Source of the DNA: Betaproteobacteria bacterium
GTDB taxonomy: Bacteria; Pseudomonadota; Gammaproteobacteria; Burkholderiales; Rhodocyclaceae
Length of the DNA: 64,000 nt
Direction: 5' to 3'
NCBI GenBank assembly: GCA_016703785.1
Contig: JADJBM010000010.1
Coordinates: forward strand, 142,997-206,996
Below, one piece after another: positions 7,917 through 18,108 of this stretch. Numbering within the stretch: the stretch's first letter is position 1; the number at the start of each line of letters is the position of its first letter. The position numbers and the translations under genes were made by a program. The notes beneath the pieces are model-generated. The model had not been told where the DNA came from. It ran no database searches and was given only the letters and a program-made list of their open reading frames with translations.

Positions 7917-8714
7917 ATGAAGATCGTGATCGCCGGCAGCTCCGGCCGCATGGGGCGCACGCTGATCGAGGCCGTGCTGCAGGATGGCGAGGCGCGCCTG
8001 GCCGCTGCGCTGGAGCAGGCAGACAGCCCCTTTCTCGGCAAGGATGCAGGCGAACTGGTCGGCGCCCCGTGCGGCGTGGCGATTACTTCGGATTTCGAAA
8101 CTGCGCTTGGCGGCGCCGACTGCCTGATCGACTTCACTCGCCCTTCGGGCACCCTAGCGCACATGACGGCCTGCCGCCGGCGCGGCGTGTCCATGGTGAT
8201 CGGCACCACCGGCATGGAGATGGAGCACAAGCTCCAGATCCAGGTTGCTTCGCGCGACATTCCGATCGTCTTTGCGCCGAACATGGCCGTCGGCGTGAAT
8301 CTGGTCTTCAAGCTGCTCGATACGGCTGCCCGCGTGCTCAACCAGGGTTACGACATTGAGGTCGTCGAGGCACATCATCGCCACAAGGTCGACGCCCCTT
8401 CCGGCACGGCCCTGCGCATGGGCGAGGTGGTGGCCGAGGCGCTTGGCCGCGACCTGTCCAAGTGCGCTATCTATGGCCGCGAGGGCGTCACCGGGGAGCG
8501 CGATCCCTCCACCATCGGTTTTGCCACGGTGCGCGGCGGCGATATCGTCGGCGACCATACCGTGCTCTTCGCCGGCACCGGCGAGCGCGTCGAGATCACG
8601 CACAAGGCCGCCTCGCGCATGCCCTATGCCCAGGGCAGCTTGCGGGCGGCGCGATTCCTCAAGGGGCGCAGGAACGGGCTCTACGACATGCAGGACGTTC
8701 TGGGGCTACGCTAG
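7917..8714 (+). CDS. dapB: 4-hydroxy-tetrahydrodipicolinate reductase
   Basis: The enzyme catalyses the NAD(P)H-dependent second step of the diaminopimelate/lysine branch. The 265-residue protein has the N-terminal dinucleotide motif IAGSSGRMGRTLIEAV, the GTTGM segment, and the catalytic and substrate motif VEAHHRHKVDAPSGTA. An AGGAG site precedes the ATG. It follows bamE by 64 bp and is separated from carA by a promoter-containing gap. Confidence 0.97.
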   Translation: MKIVIAGSSGRMGRTLIEAVLQDGEARLAAALEQADSPFLGKDAGELVGAPCGVAITSDFETALGGADCLIDFTRPSGTLAHMTACRRRGVSMVIGTTGMEMEHKLQIQVASRDIPIVFAPNMAVGVNLVFKLLDTAARVLNQGYDIEVVEAHHRHKVDAPSGTALRMGEVVAEALGRDLSKCAIYGREGVTGERDPSTIGFATVRGGDIVGDHTVLFAGTGERVEITHKAASRMPYAQGSLRAARFLKGRRNGLYDMQDVLGLR

Positions 8715-8739
8715 CCGAGGCGCAAAAGGACTTGCGAGT

Positions 8740-8769
8740 TTGCAGGACTCGCTGTCCTTGGGGTAAAAT
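8740..8769 (+). promoter_or_regulatory. Sigma70-type promoter of carAB
   Basis: TTGCAG and TAAAAT are separated by 18 bp. The predicted start near 8776 would give a leader of about 115 nt before the carA GTG. Confidence 0.6.
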
Positions 8770-8785
8770 TCAAAAGATTTATCCC

Positions 8786-8816
8786 GAGCGGGATAGGCGC
8801 CCAGCCTGTCCCGCTT
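8786..8816 (+). other. Stable hairpin in the carA leader
   Basis: AGCGGGATAGGC and GCCTGTCCCGCT pair over 12 bp (one G-U) around the loop GCCCA, extendable by a further G-U pair. There is no T-run after it, so it is not an ordinary terminator. It lies about 10 nt into the predicted carAB transcript and may be a leader control structure. Confidence 0.55.
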
Positions 8817-8893
8817 CGCATATCTACAACAATCCGCAGCATGGCCCGTGAGGTGTCCCGGCATGCCTGCGCAGTGCCGACAGGAGTGCCTAA

Positions 8894-10036
8894 GTGTCTG
8901 ATTTTCCGAAAGCCATCCTCGCCTTAGCGGATGGGACGGTATTTCGCGGAATCGGCATCGGGGCGACGGGTTCCAGCGTCGGCGAGGTGGTGTTCAACAC
9001 CGCCATGACCGGCTACCAGGAAATCCTCACCGACCCTTCCTACTGCCGGCAGATCGTCACCCTGACCTATCCCCATATCGGCAATACGGGCGTCAATCGC
9101 GAGGATTGCGAATCGGCCAAGGTGCAGGCGGCAGGCTTGGTGATTCGCGATCTGCCGTTGCTGGCCTCGAATTTCCGCATTGAGCAGACCCTCTCTGACT
9201 ATCTCAAGGTGGAGAATGTGGTCGCCTTGGCCGGCATCGACACGCGCAAGCTGACGCGCATCCTGCGCGAGAAGGGCGCGCAGAGCGGCTGCCTGATGAG
9301 CGGGGACATTGACGAGGAAAAGTCAGTCGCCGCAGCACGGCGATTCCCTGGCCTTGCCGGCATGGATCTGGCCAAGGTGGTCAGTACCGACAAGTCCTAT
9401 GCCTGGAGCGAAGGGGAATGGGCGCTGGGCAAGGGCCATGGCAATGCGGAATCATCGGCCTTCCATGTGGTCGCCTATGACTATGGGGTCAAGAGGAACA
9501 TCCTGCGCATGCTGGCTTCGCGCGGCTGCAGGGTGACCGTGTTGCCGGCGAAAACGCCGGCCGCCGAAGTGCTGGCAATGAAGCCCGACGGCGTCTTCCT
9601 GTCCAACGGCCCGGGAGATCCCGAGCCCTGTGATTATGCGATTGCCGCCATCCGGGAAATCCTCGCGCGCGGCATCCCGACGTTCGGCATCTGCCTCGGC
9701 CATCAGCTGATGGGCCTGGCATCCGGCGCCAAGACAGCGAAAATGAAGTTCGGCCACCACGGCGCCAACCATCCGGTGAAGGACCTCGACACAGGCCAGG
9801 TGCTGATTACCAGTCAGAACCATGGCTTTGCCGTCGATGCCGAATCGCTTCCGACCAATTTGCGCGTGACCCACGTCTCCCTCTTCGACGGCAGCCTGCA
9901 GGGCCTAGCGCGCACCGACGTACCGGCCTTCTGCTTCCAGGGCCATCCTGAGGCAAGCCCGGGGCCGCACGACGTCTCGTATCTCTTCGACCGCTTCATC
10001 AAGATGATGGAAAACCGGCGGGTGCAACATGCCTAA
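8894..10036 (+). CDS. carA: Carbamoyl phosphate synthase small subunit
   Basis: This is the glutaminase subunit that feeds ammonia to CarB for carbamoyl phosphate, the precursor of arginine and pyrimidines. The 380-residue protein starts at a GTG preceded by CAGGAG. It has the small-subunit N-terminus (LALADGTVFRG) and a class I amidotransferase domain with nucleophile motif FGICLGHQLMGLASG and the later His/Glu motif FCFQGHPEASPGP. The last 8 bases overlap carB. Confidence 0.97.
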   Translation: MSDFPKAILALADGTVFRGIGIGATGSSVGEVVFNTAMTGYQEILTDPSYCRQIVTLTYPHIGNTGVNREDCESAKVQAAGLVIRDLPLLASNFRIEQTLSDYLKVENVVALAGIDTRKLTRILREKGAQSGCLMSGDIDEEKSVAAARRFPGLAGMDLAKVVSTDKSYAWSEGEWALGKGHGNAESSAFHVVAYDYGVKRNILRMLASRGCRVTVLPAKTPAAEVLAMKPDGVFLSNGPGDPEPCDYAIAAIREILARGIPTFGICLGHQLMGLASGAKTAKMKFGHHGANHPVKDLDTGQVLITSQNHGFAVDAESLPTNLRVTHVSLFDGSLQGLARTDVPAFCFQGHPEASPGPHDVSYLFDRFIKMMENRRVQHA

Positions 10037-13000
10037 ACGCACCGACATCCACAGCATCCTCATCATCGGTGCCGGCCCGATCATCATCGGCCAGGCCTGC
10101 GAGTTCGACTATTCCGGCGCCCAGGCCTGCAAGGCGCTGCGCGACGAGGGATACAAGGTCATCCTGGTCAACTCCAATCCGGCGACCATCATGACCGACC
10201 CGGAGATGGCCGATGTCACCTACATCGAGCCGATCCACTGGACGGTGATCGAGAAGATCATCGCCAAGGAGCGGCCGGATGCCCTGCTGCCGACCATGGG
10301 CGGGCAGACCGCGCTCAACTGCGCACTCGATCTGGCCAAGCATGGCGTCCTGGAAAAATACGGGGTCGAGATGATCGGCGCCTCGCGCGAGGCCATCGAC
10401 AAGGCCGAGGATCGCGAGAAGTTCAAGGCGGCGATGACCAAGATCGGCTTGGGTTCGGCGCGTTCCGCCATCGCCCACAGCATGGAGGAGGCGCTGCAGG
10501 TGCAGGCCGCACTCGGCTTTCCCTCCATCATCCGCCCGTCCTTCACCATGGGCGGCAGTGGCGGCGGCATCGCCTACAACAAGGAAGAATTCGTCACCAT
10601 CTGCGAGCGCGGCCTGGAGGCCAGCCCGACCCGGGAACTGCTGATCGAGGAATCGCTGATCGGCTGGAAGGAGTTCGAGATGGAGGTTGTCCGCGACCGC
10701 AAGGACAACTGCATCATCGTCTGCTCCATCGAGAACCTCGATCCGATGGGGGTGCACACCGGCGACTCCATCACCGTGGCGCCGTCGCAGACGCTGACGG
10801 ACAAGGAATACCAGATCCTGCGCAACGCCTCGATCGCCGTGCTGCGCGAGATCGGCGTCGATACCGGCGGTTCCAACGTGCAGTTCGCCATCAATCCGGC
10901 CGACGGCCGCATGATCGTCATCGAGATGAATCCGCGTGTGTCACGTTCCTCGGCGCTGGCTTCGAAAGCGACCGGCTTCCCCATTGCCAAGGTGGCGGCC
11001 AAGCTGGCCGTGGGATTCACGCTGGACGAACTGCGCAACGAGATCACCGGGGGCGCCACGCCCGCCTCCTTCGAGCCGTCGATCGACTACGTCGTCACCA
11101 AGGTGCCGCGTTTCGCCTTCGAGAAATTTCCGCTGGCCAACGACCGCCTGACCACCCAGATGAAGTCGGTGGGAGAGGTGATGGCGATCGGCCGTACTTT
11201 CCAGGAATCGCTGCAGAAGGCCCTGCGTGGCCTGGAAGTCAGCGTTTACGGCCTGGACGAGATCGAAGCCGACGAGGACACCATCGATCGAGAGCTCGCC
11301 AATCCCGGCGCCGAGCGCATGTGGTATCTCGGCCAGGCATTCCGCAATGGCATGAGCCTGGACAAGGCCTTCCAACTGACCAAAATCGACCCGTGGTTCC
11401 TCGTGCAGATACAGGACATTGTCCGGGAGGAAGCAGCGCTGGCGGGACAGAAACTGCACGACCAGGATGCGGACGAGATGCGGCGACTGAAGCGCAAGGG
11501 CTTCTCGGACCGCCGTCTGGCCAAGCTGTTCGAGACCTCGGAGACTGCTGTCCGCATGCATCGCCATGCGCTGAATGTCAGGCCCGTGTACAAGCGCGTC
11601 GATACCTGCGCCGCCGAGTTCGCCACCCATACCGCCTACATGTATTCCACCTACGAGGAGGAATGCGAGGCCCAGCCGACCGCGCGCAAGAAAATCATGG
11701 TGTTGGGAGGCGGCCCCAACCGCATCGGGCAGGGCATCGAATTCGACTATTGCTGCGTGCACGCTGCGCTGGCCATGCGCGAGGACGGCTACGAGACCAT
11801 CATGGTCAACTGCAACCCGGAGACGGTGTCGACCGACTACGATACCTCCGACCGCCTCTATTTCGAGCCGCTGACGCTGGAGGACATCCTCGAGATCGTC
11901 AATATCGAACAACCGGTCGGTGTGATCGTCCAGTTCGGCGGCCAGACGCCATTGAAGCGGGCGCAGGATCTGGAGGCCAATGGCGTGCCCATCATCGGCA
12001 CCAGCCCGGACATGATCGATTGTGCCGAGGATCGCGAGCGCTTCCAGCAGATGCTGCATGAACTGGGCCTCAAGCAACCGCCCAACCGTACGGCGCGCAC
12101 GCCGGAGGACGCCATACGCCTCGCCGCCGAAATCGGCTATCCGCTGGTGGTCAGGCCGAGCTACGTGCTGGGCGGCCGCGCCATGGAGATCGTTCACGAG
12201 CAGGGAGATCTCGAGCGCTACATGCGTGAGGCGGTGAAGGTCTCCAACGATTCACCGGTGCTGCTCGACCGCTTCCTCAATGATGCCACCGAGGTGGACG
12301 TGGATGCCTTATCCGATGGCAATCAGGTCATCGTCGGGGGCATCATGCAGCATATCGAGCAGGCCGGTGTGCATTCCGGCGATTCCGCCTGTTCGTTGCC
12401 GCCGTACACGCTGTCCCGGGAAATTCAGGACGAACTGCGGGACCAGACGGAGAAGATGGCAAAGGCGCTGAATGTCTGTGGGCTGATGAATGTCCAGTTC
12501 GCCATTCAGGATGGCACGGTGTACGTCCTGGAGGTGAATCCTCGCGCCTCGCGCACCGTGCCGTTCGTCTCCAAAGCCACAGGCCTGCAATTGGCGAAGG
12601 TGGCGGCGCGCTGCATGGCCGGCCGCACATTGGCGGAGCAGGGCGTGACGCGCGAGATCGTGCCGCCCTATTTTTCAGTCAAGGAGGCGGTGTTCCCCTT
12701 CGTCAAGTTTCCCGGCGTCGACACCATTCTCGGTCCTGAGATGAAATCCACCGGCGAAGTGATGGGCGTGGGCCGCACGTTCGCCGAGGCCTTCGTGAAA
12801 TCCCAGCTCGCTGGTGGCACCCGGCTGCCCCGTTCGGGCAAGGTGTTCATCAGCGTCAAGGATCAGGATCGCACCAAGGCGGTCGACGTGGCGAGGGAGC
12901 TGAGCGAACTCGGCTTTGCCCTGCTCGCCACGCGCGGCACCGGCGCCGCCATTGAAGCCGCAGGGCTCAAGGTGGCGGTGGTGAACAAGGTGGCCGAGGG

Positions 13001-13235
13001 GCGGCCGCACATCGTGGACATGATCAAGAACAACGAGGTCGTGCTCATCATCAACACGGTCGAGGAAAAGCGCCAGGCCATCCTGGACTCGCGCTCCATC
13101 CGCACCAGTGCGCTGGCGCAGCGCGTCACGCTGTTTACGACCATCGAGGGCGCCCGGGCGGCCTGTGCCGGCATGCGACACCTCGAAGAGCTGGAAACCT
13201 ACGCCTTGCAGACTTTGCACGCTGAGTTAACATAA
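10029..13235 (+). CDS. carB: Carbamoyl phosphate synthase large subunit
   Basis: CarB makes carbamoyl phosphate from bicarbonate, ammonia and two ATP. At 1068 residues it is the normal length. Two homologous ATP-grasp halves are visible: the first opens with ILIIGAGPIIIGQACEFDYSG and the second, from about residue 556, with MVLGGGPNRIGQGIEFDYCC. The C-terminal MGS-like allosteric domain (from about 930) contains FALLATRGTGAAIEAAGLKV. It is translationally coupled to carA and followed 4 bp later by greA. Confidence 0.98.
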   Translation: MPKRTDIHSILIIGAGPIIIGQACEFDYSGAQACKALRDEGYKVILVNSNPATIMTDPEMADVTYIEPIHWTVIEKIIAKERPDALLPTMGGQTALNCALDLAKHGVLEKYGVEMIGASREAIDKAEDREKFKAAMTKIGLGSARSAIAHSMEEALQVQAALGFPSIIRPSFTMGGSGGGIAYNKEEFVTICERGLEASPTRELLIEESLIGWKEFEMEVVRDRKDNCIIVCSIENLDPMGVHTGDSITVAPSQTLTDKEYQILRNASIAVLREIGVDTGGSNVQFAINPADGRMIVIEMNPRVSRSSALASKATGFPIAKVAAKLAVGFTLDELRNEITGGATPASFEPSIDYVVTKVPRFAFEKFPLANDRLTTQMKSVGEVMAIGRTFQESLQKALRGLEVSVYGLDEIEADEDTIDRELANPGAERMWYLGQAFRNGMSLDKAFQLTKIDPWFLVQIQDIVREEAALAGQKLHDQDADEMRRLKRKGFSDRRLAKLFETSETAVRMHRHALNVRPVYKRVDTCAAEFATHTAYMYSTYEEECEAQPTARKKIMVLGGGPNRIGQGIEFDYCCVHAALAMREDGYETIMVNCNPETVSTDYDTSDRLYFEPLTLEDILEIVNIEQPVGVIVQFGGQTPLKRAQDLEANGVPIIGTSPDMIDCAEDRERFQQMLHELGLKQPPNRTARTPEDAIRLAAEIGYPLVVRPSYVLGGRAMEIVHEQGDLERYMREAVKVSNDSPVLLDRFLNDATEVDVDALSDGNQVIVGGIMQHIEQAGVHSGDSACSLPPYTLSREIQDELRDQTEKMAKALNVCGLMNVQFAIQDGTVYVLEVNPRASRTVPFVSKATGLQLAKVAARCMAGRTLAEQGVTREIVPPYFSVKEAVFPFVKFPGVDTILGPEMKSTGEVMGVGRTFAEAFVKSQLAGGTRLPRSGKVFISVKDQDRTKAVDVARELSELGFALLATRGTGAAIEAAGLKVAVVNKVAEGRPHIVDMIKNNEVVLIINTVEEKRQAILDSRSIRTSALAQRVTLFTTIEGARAACAGMRHLEELETYALQTLHAELT

Positions 13236-13239
13236 GCCC

Positions 13240-13716
13240 ATGAGCAAAGTCCCCCTCACCAAGGAAGGCGCGGAGAAACTGCGCCAGGAACTGCGCCGCT
13301 TGAAGACGGCCGACCGGCCCAACGTCGTTGCAGCCATTGCGGAAGCACGCGCCCACGGCGATCTGTCGGAGAACGCCGAGTATGCCGCCGCGCGCGAGCG
13401 GCAGAGCTTCATCGAGGGGCGCATCCAGGAAATCGAGGGCAAGCTGGGCAATGCCCAGATCATCGATCCCAAGCTGCTGGATGCCGACGGCCGCTGTGTT
13501 TTCGGCGCCACGGTCGATCTGGAAGACCTGGAAAGCGGCGACCGGGTCACTTACCAGATCGTCGGCGAGGACGAGGCGGACCTGAAGAGCAACAAGATTT
13601 CCATCTCCTCGCCCATCGCTCGCGCCCTCATTGGCAAGTACGCCGGAGACATCGCCGAGGTGAAGGCGCCCGGCGGGGTGCGCGAGTACGAACTGCACGA
13701 CGTCAAGTACGTCTGA
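13240..13716 (+). CDS. greA: Transcription elongation factor GreA
   Basis: GreA rescues backtracked RNA polymerase by stimulating transcript cleavage. The 158-residue protein begins MSKVPLTKEGAEKLRQEL. It has the N-terminal coiled coil with the acidic tip DLSENAEYAAARERQ and the C-terminal FKBP-like domain ending in SISSPIARALIGKYAGD...VKAPGG. It directly follows carB, as in many proteobacteria. Confidence 0.97.
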   Translation: MSKVPLTKEGAEKLRQELRRLKTADRPNVVAAIAEARAHGDLSENAEYAAARERQSFIEGRIQEIEGKLGNAQIIDPKLLDADGRCVFGATVDLEDLESGDRVTYQIVGEDEADLKSNKISISSPIARALIGKYAGDIAEVKAPGGVREYELHDVKYV

Positions 13717-13753
13717 TCCACGCACAACGCACCACCATCGAAGGCGGGCATTC

Positions 13754-14212
13754 ATGCAAAGGCTGGCGGATAGCCTCTATTCCCTTGCCATCACCCTTTG
13801 GGTCGGCGGCCTCTGGGCGGTCGGCTTTATCGTGGCGCCTTCGCTGTTTGCCTCCCTGAAAGATCGTGTGCTTGCGGGCGAACTGGCAGGCAACCTTTTC
13901 GGCCTGATTGCCTGGGTGGGCATGGCGTGTGCGGCCTACCTGCTCGGCTATCTGGCCGTGCGTCGCCCCGGGGATCTGTTCAAATCCTGGGCATTCCGGC
14001 TGGTGGTGGGAATGCTGGTGCTGACGTTGGCGGTGCATTTCGGCATTCAGCCGATCCTTGCCCAGTTGAAGGCCGACGCCTTGCCGCTGAGCGTCATGGA
14101 AAGTGCGGTGAAAAGCCGCTTTGTCGCCTGGCATGGCGCAGCCACCGGCCTGTATGTATTGCAAAGCCTGCTGGGGGCGGCGCTGGTGTTATTGCAGGGA
14201 CGGGGCCGCTGA
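13754..14212 (+). CDS. DUF4149-like membrane protein
   Basis: This 152-residue protein has about four predicted membrane segments: SLAITLWVGGLWAVGFIVAP, LFGLIAWVGMACAAYLLGY, LVVGMLVLTLAVHFGI and GLYVLQSLLGAALVLL. The pattern GGLWxxGFIVAPSLF near the N-terminus is typical of the DUF4149/TMEM205-like family, whose function is unknown. It sits 37 bp after greA and ends 1 bp from the opposing yhbY stop. Confidence 0.75.
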   Translation: MQRLADSLYSLAITLWVGGLWAVGFIVAPSLFASLKDRVLAGELAGNLFGLIAWVGMACAAYLLGYLAVRRPGDLFKSWAFRLVVGMLVLTLAVHFGIQPILAQLKADALPLSVMESAVKSRFVAWHGAATGLYVLQSLLGAALVLLQGRGR

Positions 14213-14213
14213 C

Positions 14214-14588
14214 TTATTTGCGCAGGCGCTGGCGTGAGGTGGCCGGGGGAACGGGTGTTTTTTGCCGGGAACGCGAGACGGGTTTTTTCGCAGGCTTGAC
14301 GGGTGCTGCCGGCGCCTCCGGGTTGGCACGGTACACGACCAGGACGTTGCCGATATGCTGAATGGCCGCAGCGTCCAGACGGGAACAGATTTCGGCGTGC
14401 ACTGTCTCACGTGCGTCGCGCTCGATGCCATAGACGCGCACCTTGATTAATTCATGCGCCTTCAGGCCGCGCTCAATCTCAGCAAGGACGCTGTCGCTGA
14501 GGCCTTTCTGGCTGATGCTGACGACGGGATGCAGGCTGTGGGCACGTGCGCGCAGGGCCCGACGTTCTGTTGGGGTCAGTTCGTTCAT
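14214..14588 (-). CDS. yhbY: CRM-domain RNA-binding protein YhbY
   Basis: This is a small ribosome-associated RNA-binding protein. Residues 1-90 form the CRS1/YhbY domain with the conserved HPVVSISQKGLSDSVLAEIERGLKAHELIKVRVYG. Residues from about 93 are a Pro-, Ala- and Lys-rich basic tail absent from E. coli YhbY (97 aa). Its ATG is only 15 bp from the divergent rlmE start, so the promoters must lie inside the opposite genes. Confidence 0.9.
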   Translation of the reverse strand: MNELTPTERRALRARAHSLHPVVSISQKGLSDSVLAEIERGLKAHELIKVRVYGIERDARETVHAEICSRLDAAAIQHIGNVLVVYRANPEAPAAPVKPAKKPVSRSRQKTPVPPATSRQRLRK

Positions 14589-14603
14589 GGATGAATTCTA
14601 GCA

Positions 14604-15224
14604 GTGAAGAAGCATAAAACCAGCAAGGCCTGGATGCGCGAGCATGTGAACGACCCCTACGTCCAGCGGGCGAAGGCGGAAGGCTGGCGTTCGCGCGCCG
14701 CCTTCAAGCTGATGGAAATAGACGACAGGGATCGCCTGCTGCGGCCCGGCATGGTGGTGGTGGACTTGGGCGCGGCGCCGGGCGGCTGGTCCCAGGTGGC
14801 GGCGAAGCGAGTCGGCGGCGGCCGGGTGCTGGCTCTTGATCTGCTGGAAATGGTGCCCTTGGCAGGAGTGGAGTTTTTTCAAGGCGACTTTCGCGAGGAC
14901 GCCGTACTGGCGGAACTGACTTTAAGGCTCGGCGGCCGGCCGGTCGAGCTTGTTATTTCCGATATGGCCCCCAATATATCCGGCATTGCCATCTCGGATC
15001 AGGCGCGTTCGATGCATTTGGCGGAATTGGCCTTGGAATTTGCCGTTCGGCATTTGAAACTCGGCGGCAATTTCCTGGTCAAGACGTTCGAGGGGGCCGG
15101 CAGTGCAGCCTTCCGCAAGACGATGAACGCAGCATTTGAAAAGGTGGTCGTGCGCAAGCCCAAATCTTCGCGCGACCGCAGCAACGAGGTCTATTTGATC
15201 GGTATGGGATGCCGCCCACAATGA
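14604..15224 (+). CDS. rlmE: 23S rRNA (uridine-2552-2'-O)-methyltransferase
   Basis: RlmE (FtsJ/RrmJ) methylates U2552 of 23S rRNA in the assembled large subunit. The 206-residue protein starts at a GTG (MKKHKTSKAWMREH). It has the SAM-binding motif VVDLGAAPGGWSQVAA and the catalytic-region motif VISDMAPNISG, plus the lysine in FLVKTFEG. Divergent yhbY and downstream ftsH are the usual neighbours. Confidence 0.97.
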   Translation: MKKHKTSKAWMREHVNDPYVQRAKAEGWRSRAAFKLMEIDDRDRLLRPGMVVVDLGAAPGGWSQVAAKRVGGGRVLALDLLEMVPLAGVEFFQGDFREDAVLAELTLRLGGRPVELVISDMAPNISGIAISDQARSMHLAELALEFAVRHLKLGGNFLVKTFEGAGSAAFRKTMNAAFEKVVVRKPKSSRDRSNEVYLIGMGCRPQ

Positions 15225-15254
15225 CGACAGGGTCAATTCCGGCGGCGCTCCGGT

Positions 15255-15283
15255 TTGCACCGGAAGGTGAACGGACTTAGAAT
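15255..15283 (+). promoter_or_regulatory. Sigma70-type promoter of ftsH
   Basis: TTGCAC and TAGAAT are separated by exactly 17 bp in the gap between rlmE and ftsH. The predicted leader of about 45 nt contains the small hairpin GGCCC-CTGAC-GGGCC just before the ribosome binding site. I saw no heat-shock sigma32 pattern. Confidence 0.6.
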
Positions 15284-15336
15284 GCTTTCATGGTATCGGC
15301 AACAGAGAGGCCCCTGACGGGCCATAGAGGAATCGC

Positions 15337-17220
<1,884 letters not shown>

Positions 17221-17240
17221 GCGAGACTGACATGCAAGTG

Positions 17241-17273
17241 GCCGGATCGGGCAACCGATCCGGCTTTGTTTTT
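17241..17273 (+). terminator. Rho-independent terminator between ftsH and folP
   Basis: GCCGGATCGG, a GCAA tetraloop and CCGATCCGGC form a perfect 10 bp stem followed by TTTGTTTTT. The ATG of folP begins at the very next base (17274). Confidence 0.9.
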
Positions 17274-18101
17274 ATGGCCCCACAACTCGTTTGCGGCAGT
17301 TTCCGCCTGTCCCTCGAGCGACCGCTCGTCATGGGCATCGTCAATGTCACGCCGGATTCCTTCTCGGAAGGTGGTCGCCACTTCGATGCGGCACGCGCCA
17401 TCGCCCATGGACGTCAGCTGGTCGAGGCGGGCGCCGACCTGCTCGATGTCGGGGGTGAATCTTCGCGGCCTGGCGCACAACCGGTTGCCGTAGAGGAGGA
17501 GCTGCGCCGCGTGCTCCCCGTTATCGAGGCACTCGCTTGCGCCGGCGTTCCGCTTTCGGTCGACACGATGAAGCCCGAGGTGATGCGCAGGGCAGTGGCG
17601 GCCGGCGCTTCCGTCATCAACGATATCGCGGCCCTGCAGGCGCCGGGAGCACTGGCGGCAGCCGCGGAGTCGGGCGCCGCGGTATGCCTGATGCACATGC
17701 GGGGCGAGCCGCGCACCATGCAGGCCGATCCGTCCTATGGCGACGTGGTGGCTGAAGTGCGTGAGTTCCTGTCCCGGCGTGTGGCGGCGGCGCACGCGGC
17801 GGGAATCGGCGTCGAGCGCATTATTGTCGATCCCGGCTTCGGTTTTGGAAAGCGCCTGGCGCACAATCTGGCCCTGCTGCGACATCTCGGGCGCTTTCAC
17901 GGCCTGGGTGCATGCGTACTGGCTGGCCTGTCGCGCAAGTCCATGCTCGGCGAGATCACCGGGCGGAAAGTCAGTGACCGCGATACGGCAAGCGTGGCGG
18001 CAGCGCTCCTTGCCGCGCGGAATGGGGCTAGAATTCTGCGCGTGCATGACGTGGCGGCAACGAAGGACGCCCTCGCTGTGTGGGCAGCCGTGGAAGCATA
18101 G
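17274..18101 (+). CDS. folP: Dihydropteroate synthase
   Basis: The enzyme condenses p-aminobenzoate with dihydropterin pyrophosphate in folate synthesis and is the sulfonamide target. The 275-residue protein has MGIVNVTPDSFSEGG, the DVGGESSRPGA loop, SVDTMKPEVMRRAVAAGASVINDIA and the pterin-site segment ending in GLSRKSMLGEITG. The preferred ATG lies immediately after the terminator T-run. An ATG at 17232 would place the hairpin inside the gene and add 14 residues not seen in the family. No ribosome binding site precedes the preferred ATG. glmM follows after 7 bp. Confidence 0.93.
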   Translation: MAPQLVCGSFRLSLERPLVMGIVNVTPDSFSEGGRHFDAARAIAHGRQLVEAGADLLDVGGESSRPGAQPVAVEEELRRVLPVIEALACAGVPLSVDTMKPEVMRRAVAAGASVINDIAALQAPGALAAAAESGAAVCLMHMRGEPRTMQADPSYGDVVAEVREFLSRRVAAAHAAGIGVERIIVDPGFGFGKRLAHNLALLRHLGRFHGLGACVLAGLSRKSMLGEITGRKVSDRDTASVAAALLAARNGARILRVHDVAATKDALAVWAAVEA

Positions 18102-18108
18102 GGGGCAC

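Noticed and set aside
10941..12197. Long open frame of 418 codons on the minus strand
   Set aside because: It lies entirely antisense to carB, has His/Arg-rich composition with no domain, and is the usual mirror frame of a GC-rich gene.
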